This document shows, in pieces, positions 17,639 to 26,462 of a stretch of 64,000 nt of DNA. A program made the position numbers and the translations under genes. Source of the stretch: Roseiarcus sp963742305 (GTDB lineage: Bacteria > Pseudomonadota > Alphaproteobacteria > Rhizobiales > Beijerinckiaceae); assembly GCA_963742305.1 (NCBI GenBank), contig CAVULN010000048.1:19277-83276 (forward strand). The letters run 5' to 3'. The notes beneath the pieces were generated by a model. The model was given only the letters and a program-made list of their open reading frames with translations. It did no database searches and was not told the origin of the DNA. Positions within the stretch are counted from its first letter, which is position 1. Every line of letters begins with the position of its first letter.

Positions 17639-18928
17639 TTAAGCGCTTCTGCTCCGTCCGTTTCCGTTGGACTTCGCCGGCCTGCGGCTCGCCTCGATCC
17701 CGGCGATGAACTCCCGGATGCGCGGGGCGATCAGCTTGCGAAAGCGGGAGCCGTTGAAGACGCCGTAATGGCCGACCCCTTCGGCGAGATAATATTGCTT
17801 TCTCGACTCGGGGATATTGATGCACAATTCATTGGCGGCGTAGGTCTGGCCGACGCCCGAGATGTCGTCCTTTTCCCCTTCCACCGTCATGAGTCCGGTC
17901 CTGCGGACCGCCGTCAGGTCGACTTGCTCCCCGCGATGGGTCATCTCGCCTTTCGGCAGGGCGTGGCGCACGAACACCGTTTCGACCGTCTGCATGTAAT
18001 ACTCGGCCGTCAGGTCCATCACCGCCAGGTATTCGTCATAGAATTCGCGCTGCTTTTCGGCCGAGTCGCCGTCGCCTGCGACCAGATGCTTGAACATGTC
18101 GAGGTGAGCGTTCACATGGCGGTCGAGATTCATCGCCATGAAGCCGCCAAGCTGAAGAAAGCCCGGATAAACCTCGCGGCCGAGGCCGGGATAAGGAAAC
18201 GGCACGGTGTGCAGGCAATTGCGGCGGAACCATTCGACGCCGCGCTTCTCGGCGAGCTTGTTCACTTGGGTCGGGCTGCGGCGGGTGTCGACCGGACCGC
18301 CCATCAAGGTCATGCTGGCCGGGGCGTTCCGGTCGCCGTCAGCCTCCATCAGCGCCGCCGCCGCGATCAGCGGGACCGACGGCTGGCACACCCCGATGGT
18401 GTGAACCCCCGGGCCGAGATGAGCGAGAATCTCGCGCAAGTAGTCGATATAGTCGTCGAGGTCGAACGGCCCCAGCGCCAGCGGAACCATTCGAGCATCC
18501 GTCCAGTCGGTGATGTAGACGTCGAAATGGGGCAGGAACGCCTCGACCGTCCCGCGAAGCAGGGTTGCGTAATGGCCGGACATCGGCGCGACGATGAGAA
18601 GCTTCGGCTGGCCGGCGCCGTTGGGCAAGTCCGGCCGGACGAAGCGGATGAGATTGCAAAACGGCCTGCTCCAAACGATGTCCTCGAGAACCGGGTAGGC
18701 GGCGCCGTCAAGGTGGATTTCGTCGAGCCCGAAGACGGGCTTGCCATAACGGCGCGTCATGCGCTCGAACAGTTCCGCCCCGGCCGAGATGTTCTTGCCC
18801 AGCAGCGTGTTGGAGAGCGGGTTCCAGGGATTGCGGAACACGAAATGCGCCGCGTCGGAAACAGCCCGCGCCGGCGCCAGCGCCGCGTGGGCCATCTCAT
18901 ACAACTGGTAGGGGTAGGTTGATGGCAT
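17639..18928 (-). CDS. phaZ: Intracellular polyhydroxyalkanoate depolymerase
   Basis: A 429-aa alpha/beta hydrolase that mobilises stored PHA. It has the features of the intracellular short-chain PHA depolymerases: the N-terminal YPYQLYEMAHAALAPARA, FRNPWNP, and PKLLIVAPMSGHYATLLRGT. The nucleophile is a Cys instead of Ser in GVCQPS (Cys about residue 181), as is usual in this subfamily. ITDWTDARMVPL and the C-terminal GVGHYGVFNGSRFR, carrying the His, follow. I choose the ATG at 18928 because the family N-terminus begins there; the frame is open to 19000. It suggests the organism makes PHA granules. Confidence 0.93.
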   Translation of the reverse strand: MPSTYPYQLYEMAHAALAPARAVSDAAHFVFRNPWNPLSNTLLGKNISAGAELFERMTRRYGKPVFGLDEIHLDGAAYPVLEDIVWSRPFCNLIRFVRPDLPNGAGQPKLLIVAPMSGHYATLLRGTVEAFLPHFDVYITDWTDARMVPLALGPFDLDDYIDYLREILAHLGPGVHTIGVCQPSVPLIAAAALMEADGDRNAPASMTLMGGPVDTRRSPTQVNKLAEKRGVEWFRRNCLHTVPFPYPGLGREVYPGFLQLGGFMAMNLDRHVNAHLDMFKHLVAGDGDSAEKQREFYDEYLAVMDLTAEYYMQTVETVFVRHALPKGEMTHRGEQVDLTAVRRTGLMTVEGEKDDISGVGQTYAANELCINIPESRKQYYLAEGVGHYGVFNGSRFRKLIAPRIREFIAGIEASRRPAKSNGNGRSRSA

Positions 18929-19084
18929 AAAGGTGGCCCCCGCCCGGCGCCAACGAGTCGCCTGACATGTCAGGCTATCGTCCGTCCCGAGACATATCAA
19001 TCGAGTCTTAAGGATTAGATCACAACTCAGGTTGCGGGCCTGGCGCCGGCGAGGCCGCCCGGCGCGATCCTTGCACCCCGATTT

Positions 19085-19426
19085 TCAGGCTCCCTGCTGG
19101 CTCTTCAGCCGGACGCCCGCGTCCGACAGCATGGTCGCCAGTTCGCCGGACTGGAACATTTCGCGGGTGATGTCGCATCCGCCCACGAACTCACCCTTGA
19201 TATAAAGCTGGGGAACGGTCGGCCAATTGGCGTATTCCTTGATGCCCTGACGAAGGTCGGGGTCCTCGAGCACGTTCACGCCGACGACCGGCGCGCCGAG
19301 GTAGTCCAGGATCTGGATGACTTGCCCGGAAAAGCCGCATTGCGGAAATTCTGGCGTCCCCTTCATGAACAGGACAACCGGGTTCTCCGAGATCACCTTC
19401 TCGATAGTTTCGCGAGCATTCGCCAT
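19085..19426 (-). CDS. grxD: Grx4 family monothiol glutaredoxin
   Basis: The 113-aa protein contains the monothiol CGFS active site (PQCGFSGQVIQIL, Cys at residue 30). It also has VVLFMKGTPEFP, VNVLEDPDLRQGIKEYANWP, the cis-Pro TVPQLYIKGEF, and GGCDITREMFQSGEL for glutathione binding. Such proteins coordinate a glutathione-ligated 2Fe-2S cluster and pass it on in Fe-S biogenesis. ATG at 19426 is the start; upstream in-frame sequence is unrelated. The usual partner gene bolA is not next to it here. Confidence 0.95.
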   Translation of the reverse strand: MANARETIEKVISENPVVLFMKGTPEFPQCGFSGQVIQILDYLGAPVVGVNVLEDPDLRQGIKEYANWPTVPQLYIKGEFVGGCDITREMFQSGELATMLSDAGVRLKSQQGA

Positions 19427-19589
19427 GGCGCTGGTCCTCATCCGAGCGGGGTCAAGGTCCCGCCGACTCCACGCCGCTTGATATAGCGCGGCGGGGCCTT
19501 CGCCGCCAGCGGACGGCGATAAAAACTGGAGCGCGCTGCGGAGAAACCGGAACCATTGGGCGAAATGAACGCGCGTAAGCGTCGCCCGA

Positions 19590-19973
19590 TCAAGCGACGG
19601 CAACGCCCTCGATCTCGATTTTCCAAGCCGGGTTGGCGAGGCCGCCGACGATCAGAGTGCTCGCGGGCCTGCGGTCGCCAAGCGCATTGCTGCGCGCCTC
19701 GCGGGCGACGGCGACATCACCGCCGTTCGGCAGGATGGTGGTGACCTTGACGAGGTTGTCGAAGGTCATGCCGGCAGCCTTCAGCTGCGCTTTGAGATTT
19801 TGCCAAGCGAGGCGGCTCTGCTCGGCGATGTCGTTGGGGATCGTGCCGTCCATCCTCTGGCCGATCTGCCCGCTGATGTAGAGTGTTCGGGTGGCGCCTG
19901 AGACTTCGACGGCCTGTGTATAGGCGGCGACAGGACGGTACGCGTCAGAAGCATTGAGGTCGCGGCGCTGCAT
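19590..19973 (-). CDS. RidA family protein (reactive imine/enamine deaminase)
   Basis: A 127-aa protein with the YjgF/YER057c/UK114 fold. It has a strand region RTLYISGQIGQRMDGTIP, the helix AEQSRLAWQNLKAQLKAAGM, DNLVKVTTILPNGGD, and a C-terminal IEIEGVAVA. The usual catalytic Arg segment (near RPASTLIVGGLANPAWKIE) is present in altered form. RidA proteins hydrolyse 2-aminoacrylate-type imines, but many subfamily members have unproven roles. It precedes grxD on the same strand with a 163-base gap and follows the DJ-1/PfpI gene. Confidence 0.85.
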   Translation of the reverse strand: MQRRDLNASDAYRPVAAYTQAVEVSGATRTLYISGQIGQRMDGTIPNDIAEQSRLAWQNLKAQLKAAGMTFDNLVKVTTILPNGGDVAVAREARSNALGDRRPASTLIVGGLANPAWKIEIEGVAVA

Positions 19974-20014
19974 GGGACTCCTTCTGCTCGTTTGGCTCCA
20001 AACGGGTAAGGCGC

Positions 20015-20728
20015 TTAGTCGGCAATCTTGTTCTCAAATCGTTGCTGTAGGCCCTTGTGCGCCGTCTCGTTGCGTCGAACCATGAGCGCGACGGCTGCCT
20101 CTGACGCCTTGTCGGGATGGCCCCCATCGAACGGCGGCGCCGGATCGTACTCAATCCCAAGCTGAATAGCCTGCGCGACTTCCGGTCCCGCCAGTTCGGC
20201 GACCATGCGGAACGCGAAGTCAATACCCGAAGTGACGCCGCCTGCGGTAAAGAGATTGCCGTCACGCACGATCCGCCCTTTTTCATGCATCGCGCCAGTC
20301 AAAGGCAACAGGTCCACATAGGCCCAGTGCGTCGTGGCCCGACGCCCCTTTAGCAATCCTGCCGCGCCGAGAAGAAAGGCGCCCATGCAAACGGAGGTGA
20401 TATATTGGGCGCGCGCGCTTTGCTTGCGAACGAAGTCAACCGTCTCGTCGTCGGCAATCGCCCCCACGATGCCTGGGCCGCCAGGCACGCAAATGACATC
20501 GAGTTGCGGACAGGACTCGAATACGCAAGTTGGCATGATTCCGAGACCGCGGTCGCTTAGGACCGGTTGCATCGACTTGGCGACAATGTGTGTTCGCGAA
20601 TGTGCGAACGCACTGGGAGCCGAGAGGGACGGAGGGGTCCCCAAACGGCTCAAGACTTCAAACGGGCCCGTGAAGTCTAACTGCGTGAGGTCGGGGAAGA
20701 TTACGAAGCCAACGTGGAAATCTGACAT
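20015..20728 (-). CDS. DJ-1/PfpI family protein, isonitrile-hydratase-like
   Basis: The 237-aa frame starts at ATG 20728 (MSDFHVGFVIFPDLTQLDFT); GAGGAGGGGC precedes it. It is a class I glutamine-amidotransferase-like fold with CVPGGPG and the nucleophile elbow SVCMGAFLLGAAGLLKGRRATTHW, where Cys is the expected nucleophile. PFEVLSRLGTPPS and VTSGIDFAFRMVAELAG resemble isonitrile hydratase (InhA) and the sensory domains of AraC-type regulators. No DNA-binding domain follows, so an enzymatic or stress role is more likely; the substrate is unknown. Confidence 0.87.
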   Translation of the reverse strand: MSDFHVGFVIFPDLTQLDFTGPFEVLSRLGTPPSLSAPSAFAHSRTHIVAKSMQPVLSDRGLGIMPTCVFESCPQLDVICVPGGPGIVGAIADDETVDFVRKQSARAQYITSVCMGAFLLGAAGLLKGRRATTHWAYVDLLPLTGAMHEKGRIVRDGNLFTAGGVTSGIDFAFRMVAELAGPEVAQAIQLGIEYDPAPPFDGGHPDKASEAAVALMVRRNETAHKGLQQRFENKIAD

Positions 20729-20887
20729 GCCCCTCCTCCTCCGCACTGACTGGCCGTGCGCTCACCATCGCGTAGGCGCAGGCGCCCCCGAAGGTCGATC
20801 CGACGGCTTCAAAGCTAGCATCTCGATAGGTCGCTCCTTGCTAGGCGTCGAAACCGGTCACGCCGCGTGAGCTTGATCCTGGGGCGA

Positions 20888-21907
20888 TCAGCCGCCGGTC
20901 GTGTTCATGTGACGCTCGGTCGCCGGCGCCGACTTTCGCGCGATGACGAAATCGTGTCCCCTGGGCTTGCGGGCGATCGCCGCGCGGATCGCCTCAAGGA
21001 GCGGACCGTCGGACGCGGAGCGGCGCAGCGGCTCGCGCAAATCCGCCGCGTCCTCCTGGCCGAGACACATATAGAGCGTGCCGGTGCAGGTGACCCGCAC
21101 CCGATTGCAGCTTTCGCAGAAATTATGCGTAAGCGGGGTGATGAACCCAAGACGCCCCCCGGTTTCCCTGACGTCGCAATAGCGCGCCGGACCGCCGGTC
21201 GCGTAAGCCGACGGGATCAGGGTCAGCGAGCTTTCAAGCCGGGCGCGCAATTCGGTCAGAGGCAGGAACTGCTCGGTCCGGTCGCGCTCCATGGCCCCGA
21301 GCGGCATCACCTCGATGAACGTCAGGTCGAACCCGCGCCCATGGGCCCATTTCACCATGTCCAGGGCTTCGTCCTCATTGAAACCCTTAAGGGCGACCGT
21401 ATTGATCTTGATCTTCAGCCCCGCCTCGGAAGCCGCGTCGATCCCGGCCAGAACGGCGCTCAGATCGCCCCAGCGCGTCACCTGGCGAAACTTCTCCGCG
21501 TCGAGCGTGTCAAGCGAAACATTGATCCGCCTGACGCCGCAATCGGCCAGTTCGGAGGCAAAGCGGGCGAGCTGGGAGCCGTTGGTGGTTACGGTGACTT
21601 CATCGAGCGCGCCAGCGGCCAGATGCCGGGAGAGGCCATGGAACAGCGACATCACATTGCGCCTGACCAGCGGCTCGCCGCCGGTGACGCGGATCTTTCG
21701 GGCGCCCAGGCTGACGAAAGCCGCGCATAGCCGATCGAGCTCCTCGAGCGACAGGATGTCCCGCTTGGGCAGGAAATTCATGTCCTCGGACATGCAGTAG
21801 ACGCAGCGGAAGTCGCAACGGTCGGTGACCGAAAACCGCACGTAGGAGATCGCGCGTCCAAACGGATCCACAAGCGGCTGAAGGGCCGGAGGCGCGTGCG
21901 CGTTCAT
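20888..21907 (-). CDS. moaA: GTP 3',8-cyclase MoaA
   Basis: MoaA is the radical-SAM enzyme that starts molybdenum cofactor synthesis from GTP together with MoaC. At 339 aa it is full length. The SAM cluster Cys are at residues 31, 35 and 38 (TDRCDFRCVYCMSED). The C-terminal second cluster site is present (NFCESCNRVRVTCTG), and the protein ends with the essential Gly-Gly (MNTTGG). Between them lie RKIRVTGGEPLVRR and TTNGSQLARFASELADCG. moaC is not next to it; the nearest Moco gene is mobA about 0.8 kb away on the same strand. Confidence 0.96.
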   Translation of the reverse strand: MNAHAPPALQPLVDPFGRAISYVRFSVTDRCDFRCVYCMSEDMNFLPKRDILSLEELDRLCAAFVSLGARKIRVTGGEPLVRRNVMSLFHGLSRHLAAGALDEVTVTTNGSQLARFASELADCGVRRINVSLDTLDAEKFRQVTRWGDLSAVLAGIDAASEAGLKIKINTVALKGFNEDEALDMVKWAHGRGFDLTFIEVMPLGAMERDRTEQFLPLTELRARLESSLTLIPSAYATGGPARYCDVRETGGRLGFITPLTHNFCESCNRVRVTCTGTLYMCLGQEDAADLREPLRRSASDGPLLEAIRAAIARKPRGHDFVIARKSAPATERHMNTTGG

Positions 21908-21969
21908 CCCTTAAGCATATAGACGCGCGACAGCGCGAGGGAAAGGCGCCTCGCGGCCGCGCCTCCTGG

Positions 21970-22521
21970 TCAGCGCGTCACAAGGACGCGCGTGCCAACC
22001 CTCGCCCGGCCATAGAGGTCGATCACGTCGTCGTTGGTCATGCGGATGCAGCCTGACGAAACCGCATGCCCGATCGTGTCGGGCTCGTTCGAGCCGTGGA
22101 TCCGGTAGAGCGTGCCGGCAAGATACATCGCGCGCGCGCCCAGCGGATTGTCGATCCCCCCCGCCATGTGGCGCGGGAGGTCAGGCCGGCGCCTCAGCAT
22201 CTGCGGCGGCGGCGTCCAGTCCGGCCATTCCCGCTTGTGGCCGATCCGCGTGACGCCGGCCCAGGTGAAGCCGGGGCGTCCGACCCCGACGCCGTAGCGC
22301 AGCGCCTGATGATCCGGCAGGACAAAATAGAGCCGGCGCTCGCCGGTGCGGACGATGATGGTGCCCGGCGCTTCCCTGCCGTCAAACCGGACCGTCTGAC
22401 GCGGGATCGGCGAAGCGACCGGCTGCAACTGCCAATCCGGGGCGGTCGCGAATCCGGGCGCCGTTCCGGCGCTCAGGAAGAGACCAGCCCAGATCGCGAC
22501 GCGAATGAGAGTCCTGCCCAT
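21970..22521 (-). CDS. L,D-transpeptidase (YkuD domain), periplasmic
   Basis: A 183-aa exported enzyme that crosslinks peptidoglycan stem peptides (3-3 bonds) or attaches proteins to them. The N-terminus (MGRTLIRVAIWAGLFLSAGT) is a signal peptide. The single catalytic domain follows, with GERRLYFVLPDHQALRYGVG and PLGARAMYLAGTLYRIHGSN. The active-site motif HAVSSGCIRMTNDDVIDLY has the conserved His, Cys and Arg. ATG at 22521 is preferred over 22542 because the signal peptide starts there. It carries no peptidoglycan-binding domain. Confidence 0.93.
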   Translation of the reverse strand: MGRTLIRVAIWAGLFLSAGTAPGFATAPDWQLQPVASPIPRQTVRFDGREAPGTIIVRTGERRLYFVLPDHQALRYGVGVGRPGFTWAGVTRIGHKREWPDWTPPPQMLRRRPDLPRHMAGGIDNPLGARAMYLAGTLYRIHGSNEPDTIGHAVSSGCIRMTNDDVIDLYGRARVGTRVLVTR

Positions 22522-22697
22522 GATTTCCCCCTCAAAGCCCAATCGATGACTTCAAAAGACCGAGCGCCAGCCCAACTTCCGGTTCGAGGCGGCGCTGTGG
22601 CGCAATTATGGCGAGAGACCGTCCTCATGCAATGCGCCCGGCCCGGCCGGGATTCGCAAATTCATCATTTGCGTTAACTTGTGGCGAAGAAGACACA

Positions 22698-23352
22698 TCA
22701 AATTCGCCGATTCCGGCCTGTGCCCAGGGCTTCGATCGCGGCGAGGCGCTCCGCTTCAGCGAGGTCGTCGATGGTGTTGGCGTTGAAGAAGGGATCGAAC
22801 GGCTCGGCGGCCCACGCGACGGTCGCAACCCGGCAGCGGCCGGCGAAGTCACGAACCTTGCGGACGCCTTCCACATAGAGGGCCTGGCGCAGCGGATCGC
22901 GCAACGCCACCCGCCAGAGCCCGATCACCGGGTGCGGCCGCCCGCTTGAGGCCGCCAGCGCAAGCTCGGCGCCCTTCGCCTCCATCTCCTGGCTCAATCG
23001 TAGCGTCAGGTCGCCGGGCAGGAAGGGACAGTCCCCCGGGACGCTCAGAACCGATTGCGCGCCGGGACGGCTGGCCGCGGCCCAGTCGAGCGCCGCGAGG
23101 ATTCCGGCGAGCGGTCCCGGATGATCCGCAACCCCGTCGGGAATGACCGGCAGGCCGAACGGCGCGAAGCGCCCGGGATCGCCATTGGCGCTGAGAACGA
23201 GGCCGTCGCATTGCGGCTCGAGCCGCTCGATGACGCGGGCGAGGATCGTGCGCCCGCCGATCGCGCGCAGCGGCTTGTCGCCGCCGCCCATGCGCCGCGC
23301 CAGTCCGCCGGCAAGGATGACGCCCGGCGCGCGGGAGCTTGACGGCCGTCAC
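22698..23352 (-). CDS. mobA: Molybdenum cofactor guanylyltransferase MobA, apparent frameshift near the start
   Basis: MobA attaches GMP to molybdopterin. The body is clear: MGGGDKPLRAIGGRTILARV, DGLVLSANGDPGRF, LPVIPDGVADHPGPLAGI, LSVPGDCPFLPGDL and HPVIGLWRVALRD. The nucleotide-binding start, VILAGGLARRMGGG, is encoded just upstream of the first in-frame ATG (23291), but no start codon opens it in that frame. In the neighbouring frame a GTG at 23352 reads MTAVKLPRA and would join at about 23325-23332 with a one-base correction, giving about 218 residues. I take 23352 as the likely start. The gene is transcribed away from tusA. Confidence 0.85.
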
Positions 23353-23415
23353 GCCCGCCACCCCCTGGCGCGCCGCGAGCTTGACGCGGCGCGAACGATC
23401 CGCGCATGTCGGGCG

Positions 23416-23673
23416 ATGGCCGTCATCAGGCTGGATCTGTCGGGACTGAAGTGCCCCCTGCCGGCGCTCAAGGTCCGCAAGGCCTTGACCTCGCTCGCGC
23501 CCGGCGACCGGCTGGAGGCGCGCTGCACCGATCCGCTTGCGGAGATCGACATTCCGCACCTCGTCGGGACGACCGGCGACCGGCTGGAGACGATCGAGCG
23601 CAGCGAGGGCGTTATCGTGTTCCGCATCGAGAAGTCCGCCCTGACCCTTGCGGCAAAGACGCCTCCGGATTGA
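23416..23673 (+). CDS. TusA family sulfurtransferase
   Basis: An 85-aa protein with the TusA/SirA signature: LDLSGLKCPLPALKVRKAL, whose single Cys in CPLP carries persulfide sulfur. DPLAEIDIPHLVGTTGDRL and EGVIVFRIEKS follow. TusA-type carriers deliver sulfur for tRNA thiolation or for molybdenum cofactor sulfuration; the neighbouring, divergent mobA makes a Moco link plausible but unproven. The ATG at 23416 is the family start; the frame is open further upstream but overlaps mobA. Confidence 0.88.
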   Translation: MAVIRLDLSGLKCPLPALKVRKALTSLAPGDRLEARCTDPLAEIDIPHLVGTTGDRLETIERSEGVIVFRIEKSALTLAAKTPPD

Positions 23674-23795
23674 CGGCCGGCCGGCGGCGGGCCGGATACA
23701 ACCCGCAAAGGAACCGGCCGAGTCCATGCGCCTCAGGCGGCTTCGCGCCATGCCGCCGCTCCCGCCAAGATGAGCCCAGCGCAAATCACAACAGC

Positions 23796-24005
23796 TCAGA
23801 AGTCGCTCGCGATCCCCTTCACCTCCCAGTCGCCGTAGCGCGCCGGATCGAGCCCGCCGCGGCCATTGAGCTCGCGCGGGCGAGCAGGCGTCGCCTCGGC
23901 GCGCCGCGCCTCCGCTTCCTCAAGCGCCCTCCGGGCCGGGGGCGGCAGATCGCGCGCGGCCGGCTTGTCCGCGTCCAGGCCCACGCCTGGTTTCGCCTCG
24001 TTCAT
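23796..24005 (-). CDS. DUF1674 protein, succinate dehydrogenase assembly factor 4-like
   Basis: The 69-aa product ends with the DUF1674/SDHAF4 signature GRGGLDPARYGDWEVKGIASDF. It is preceded by a charged Ala/Glu/Arg region (ARRALEEAEARRAEATPARP). The eukaryotic homologue protects flavinylated SdhA during complex II assembly; the bacterial role is inferred. In related genomes this gene often sits beside rsmB, as here, where it is divergent from it. Confidence 0.85.
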   Translation of the reverse strand: MNEAKPGVGLDADKPAARDLPPPARRALEEAEARRAEATPARPRELNGRGGLDPARYGDWEVKGIASDF

Positions 24006-24218
24006 GTCGCGTGGCCCTGTTTCGCGCCGGCCGGTCCGGCAGCCCGTGGATTTGGCGAGGACTCTTATAGCGCAAGCACGTTAAGGTGAGCAGCTCTAGG
24101 CGAGCGCGCCGCCCCGGCCGGCGAAAACAGCGCCTTCGGTTCCCGATAGCCGGCTACACTCGTATAATCTCCATGATCGGCGGCCATCAATTCTGATTCG
24201 GGAATCGCGAGGGTCATT

Positions 24219-25607
24219 TTGGCGCGGCAATCCGGCGGGTTTCATGCGGGCGGGTTTCATGCCCGCCGTCCTGAAACGCCGGCGCCTCCGACGCCGGGCA
24301 TGGCGGCGCGGGTCGCGGCCGCCCGCGCCGTCGCCGAGGCGCTCACCCTGTCGCGCCCGCTCGAAGAGCGGCTTGCCGCCGACCTTGCCCATGAAAGGGG
24401 CGGCCTCGACGCGCGGGACCGGGCGCTGGCGCGCTCGATCGCCACGGTCGCGCTGCGCCGGCTCGGCACGATCCGCAAGGCGCTGGCGCGGCGCCTGGAA
24501 AAGGGCTTGCCCAGGCGCGCCGGCGCGCTCGAGTGGACGCTGATCGTCGCTGCGGCGCAGATCCTGTTTCTCGACACGCCCGACCACGCGGCGGTCGACC
24601 TCGCGGTGAAGGCGGCCAAGGCCGACCCGGCCAGCGCCCCGTTCGCCGCGCTCGCCAATGCGGTGCTCCGCGCGATCGCCCGCGACCGCGACGCCATTCT
24701 CGCGAGTTCCGATCCCCTCGACGACGATACGCCCGCCTGGCTCGGCCAGCGCTGGCGGGCGGCCTATGGCGAGAGCGCAGCCCGCGCCATCGCCGCGGCG
24801 CACCGCTCGGAGCCGACGCTCGACCTCAGCGTCAAAAGCGACCCCTCGCGCTGGGCCGAGCGGCTCGGCGGAATCGTCCTGCCGACCGGCTCCGTGCGCC
24901 TCGACACGCACCAGCCGGTCCAGGAACTCGAAGGCTATGGGGAGGGCGAATGGTGGGTGCAGGACGCGGCCGCCGCTTTGCCCGCGCGGCTCATTGCGCC
25001 CCGGCCGGGCATGCGGGTCGCCGACCTTTGCGCGGCGCCTGGGGGAAAAGCCGCCGAACTCGCCGCGGCGGGCGCCGATCTCACCGCGGTCGACCGCTCG
25101 GCCGAGCGGCTCAAGCTCCTCGCCGCCAATTTCGAGCGCCTGCGCCTTCATTGCGAGATCGTGGTCGCCGACGCGCTCGCCTTCGACGCCCCGCCGTTCG
25201 ACGCCGTGCTCCTGGACGCGCCCTGCACCGCGACCGGCACCATCCGCCGCCACCCCGACGTCGCCTGGATCAAACGGCTGGGCGACCTCGGCCCCCTCGT
25301 CAAGCTGCAGGCCGATCTCATCGACAAGGCGATCGCGCTTGCCCGAAGGGGCGGCGCAATCGTCTATTGCGTGTGCTCGCTCGAGCCCGAAGAGGGAGAG
25401 GCGCAGATCGCGGCGGCGCTGCGCCGCAACCCGGACGTCCGGCGACTGCCCATCGCCGCCGACGAGATCGGCGGGCTCGCCGAATGCGTGACCCAAGCGG
25501 GTGACCTGCGCACCCTGCCCTCATGCCTGTGGACCGACAATCCGAGACGCTCGGGGCTGGACGGCTTCTTCGCCGCGCGGCTCGTCAAGAAGGGTCAGCG
25601 CGACTGA
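24219..25607 (+). CDS. rsmB: RsmB-type 16S rRNA (cytosine-C5) methyltransferase
   Basis: A 462-aa protein with an N-terminal NusB-like RNA-binding region (about residues 28-140, ERGGLDARDRALARSIATVA). The SAM methyltransferase domain has VQDAAAALPARL, CAAPGGKAAELAAAGA, the catalytic-site LLDAPCTATGTIRRHPDV, and the second Cys motif VYCVCSLEPEEGE. It methylates C967-type positions in the 16S rRNA. The frame opens at TTG 24219 (MARQSGGFHAGGFHARRP, containing a small direct repeat). The ATG at 24300 (MAARVAAARAVAEAL) is an equally possible start. Confidence 0.92.
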   Translation: MARQSGGFHAGGFHARRPETPAPPTPGMAARVAAARAVAEALTLSRPLEERLAADLAHERGGLDARDRALARSIATVALRRLGTIRKALARRLEKGLPRRAGALEWTLIVAAAQILFLDTPDHAAVDLAVKAAKADPASAPFAALANAVLRAIARDRDAILASSDPLDDDTPAWLGQRWRAAYGESAARAIAAAHRSEPTLDLSVKSDPSRWAERLGGIVLPTGSVRLDTHQPVQELEGYGEGEWWVQDAAAALPARLIAPRPGMRVADLCAAPGGKAAELAAAGADLTAVDRSAERLKLLAANFERLRLHCEIVVADALAFDAPPFDAVLLDAPCTATGTIRRHPDVAWIKRLGDLGPLVKLQADLIDKAIALARRGGAIVYCVCSLEPEEGEAQIAAALRRNPDVRRLPIAADEIGGLAECVTQAGDLRTLPSCLWTDNPRRSGLDGFFAARLVKKGQRD

Positions 25608-25613
25608 ACCGCC

Positions 25614-25859
25614 TCACTGAAAGAAGGGAAACAGGCCCTTCCCGTGCTGGCGCAGCCATTCGGCGCTCGATTCGGCCTGATAGAGCGGCGTGTTGTTGAA
25701 GTTCCAGGCGCGCTCCTTGGGCGTGAGCGACTGGGTGGGAATGACCGGCCCCCAGCCGTAGGAGCCCCAGGACGACGAATTGCCCTGCTGGGCGAGAGCC
25801 GCGCCGGGCAGGAGGGCGAGGGCGGCCGCGAGGCCGATCGCCGACAGGGGTTTGGACAT
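25614..25859 (-). CDS. Small secreted protein, 81 aa, paralogue of the next gene, unknown function
   Basis: The N-terminus MSKPLSAIGLAAALALLPGA ends LAQQ and is a good signal peptide. The mature part starts QQGNSSSWGSYGWGPVIPTQ and continues SLTPKERAWNFNNTPL, then AEWLRQHGKGLFPFFQ. The core GNSSSxGxxGxGPxxPTQSL with TPxxRxWN and W-L-R-(Q/H)-H is shared with the product at 25995-26249. The two genes therefore arose by duplication and kept this core. I recognise no described family. It converges on rsmB, six bases away. GGAAAGACC precedes the ATG. Confidence 0.7.
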   Translation of the reverse strand: MSKPLSAIGLAAALALLPGAALAQQGNSSSWGSYGWGPVIPTQSLTPKERAWNFNNTPLYQAESSAEWLRQHGKGLFPFFQ

Positions 25860-25994
25860 TGGTCTTTCCTTTTTGCAGGTCGTCGCCGGATCGCGCGTCG
25901 AGCGCCCATCCAGACGTGAACACCGGGGCCCGGCCGAATATTCGTGGCCCCGCGGAAGCTTCCGGCCGCTCGTGAAAGTCGGAAGGCGAACCGC

Positions 25995-26249
25995 TCATGG
26001 ATTGCGATTGTGGCGATAGTGGCCGTAGCCATTGTGATGGCGAAGCCAGTCCGCCCCGGCTCTCGCGCGCATCTTGCTTTCGTTGGCGTGGTTCCACGAC
26101 CGCTGGAAGGGGGTCAGCGATTGCGTGGGGACGGTGGGACCATAGCCCTCCGTGCCGTAGGACGACGAGTTGCCGTTGACCGCCAAGGCGGAAGCGGAGG
26201 GAAGGGCGAGCGCGGCGGCAAGGCCGATGAGCGAAATGATCCTGAGCAT
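25995..26249 (-). CDS. Small secreted protein, 84 aa, paralogue of the 81-aa protein, unknown function
   Basis: The signal peptide MLRIISLIGLAAALALPSAS ends at about ALA-V. The mature region VNGNSSSYGTEGYGPTVPTQ, SLTPFQRSWNHANES, ADWLRHHNG matches the downstream paralogue in order and spacing. It then ends with a basic His/Arg/Asn tail (YGHYRHNRNP) that the other lacks. AAGGAGCAG precedes the ATG. The pair occupies the space between rsmB and purH. Export and conservation of the core support real genes; function is unknown. Confidence 0.7.
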   Translation of the reverse strand: MLRIISLIGLAAALALPSASALAVNGNSSSYGTEGYGPTVPTQSLTPFQRSWNHANESKMRARAGADWLRHHNGYGHYRHNRNP

Positions 26250-26462
26250 GATCTGCTCCTTAAGAAGCGTTGGCGCTTAACCTCAGGTAAGCGCTCGTTG
26301 AGATCGGACAATACCCCAGCGCCGAGGCGATGACATTTTCGTGAGCCGCTAACCTGGGGCCGATTGCCGGGGTCTGGCGTTCCTAAAGCGTTTTCCGCGC
26401 CTCTTGAGCTGTGCTATTGCGCCGCAACATAGGGGCGCGGCGGAACTGGGGCGGTAGCGGGA

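Noticed and set aside
22530..22560. A possible molybdenum cofactor riboswitch near moaA/mobA
   Set aside because: The gaps before moaA and mobA are short and I could not recognise the conserved stems of that riboswitch.
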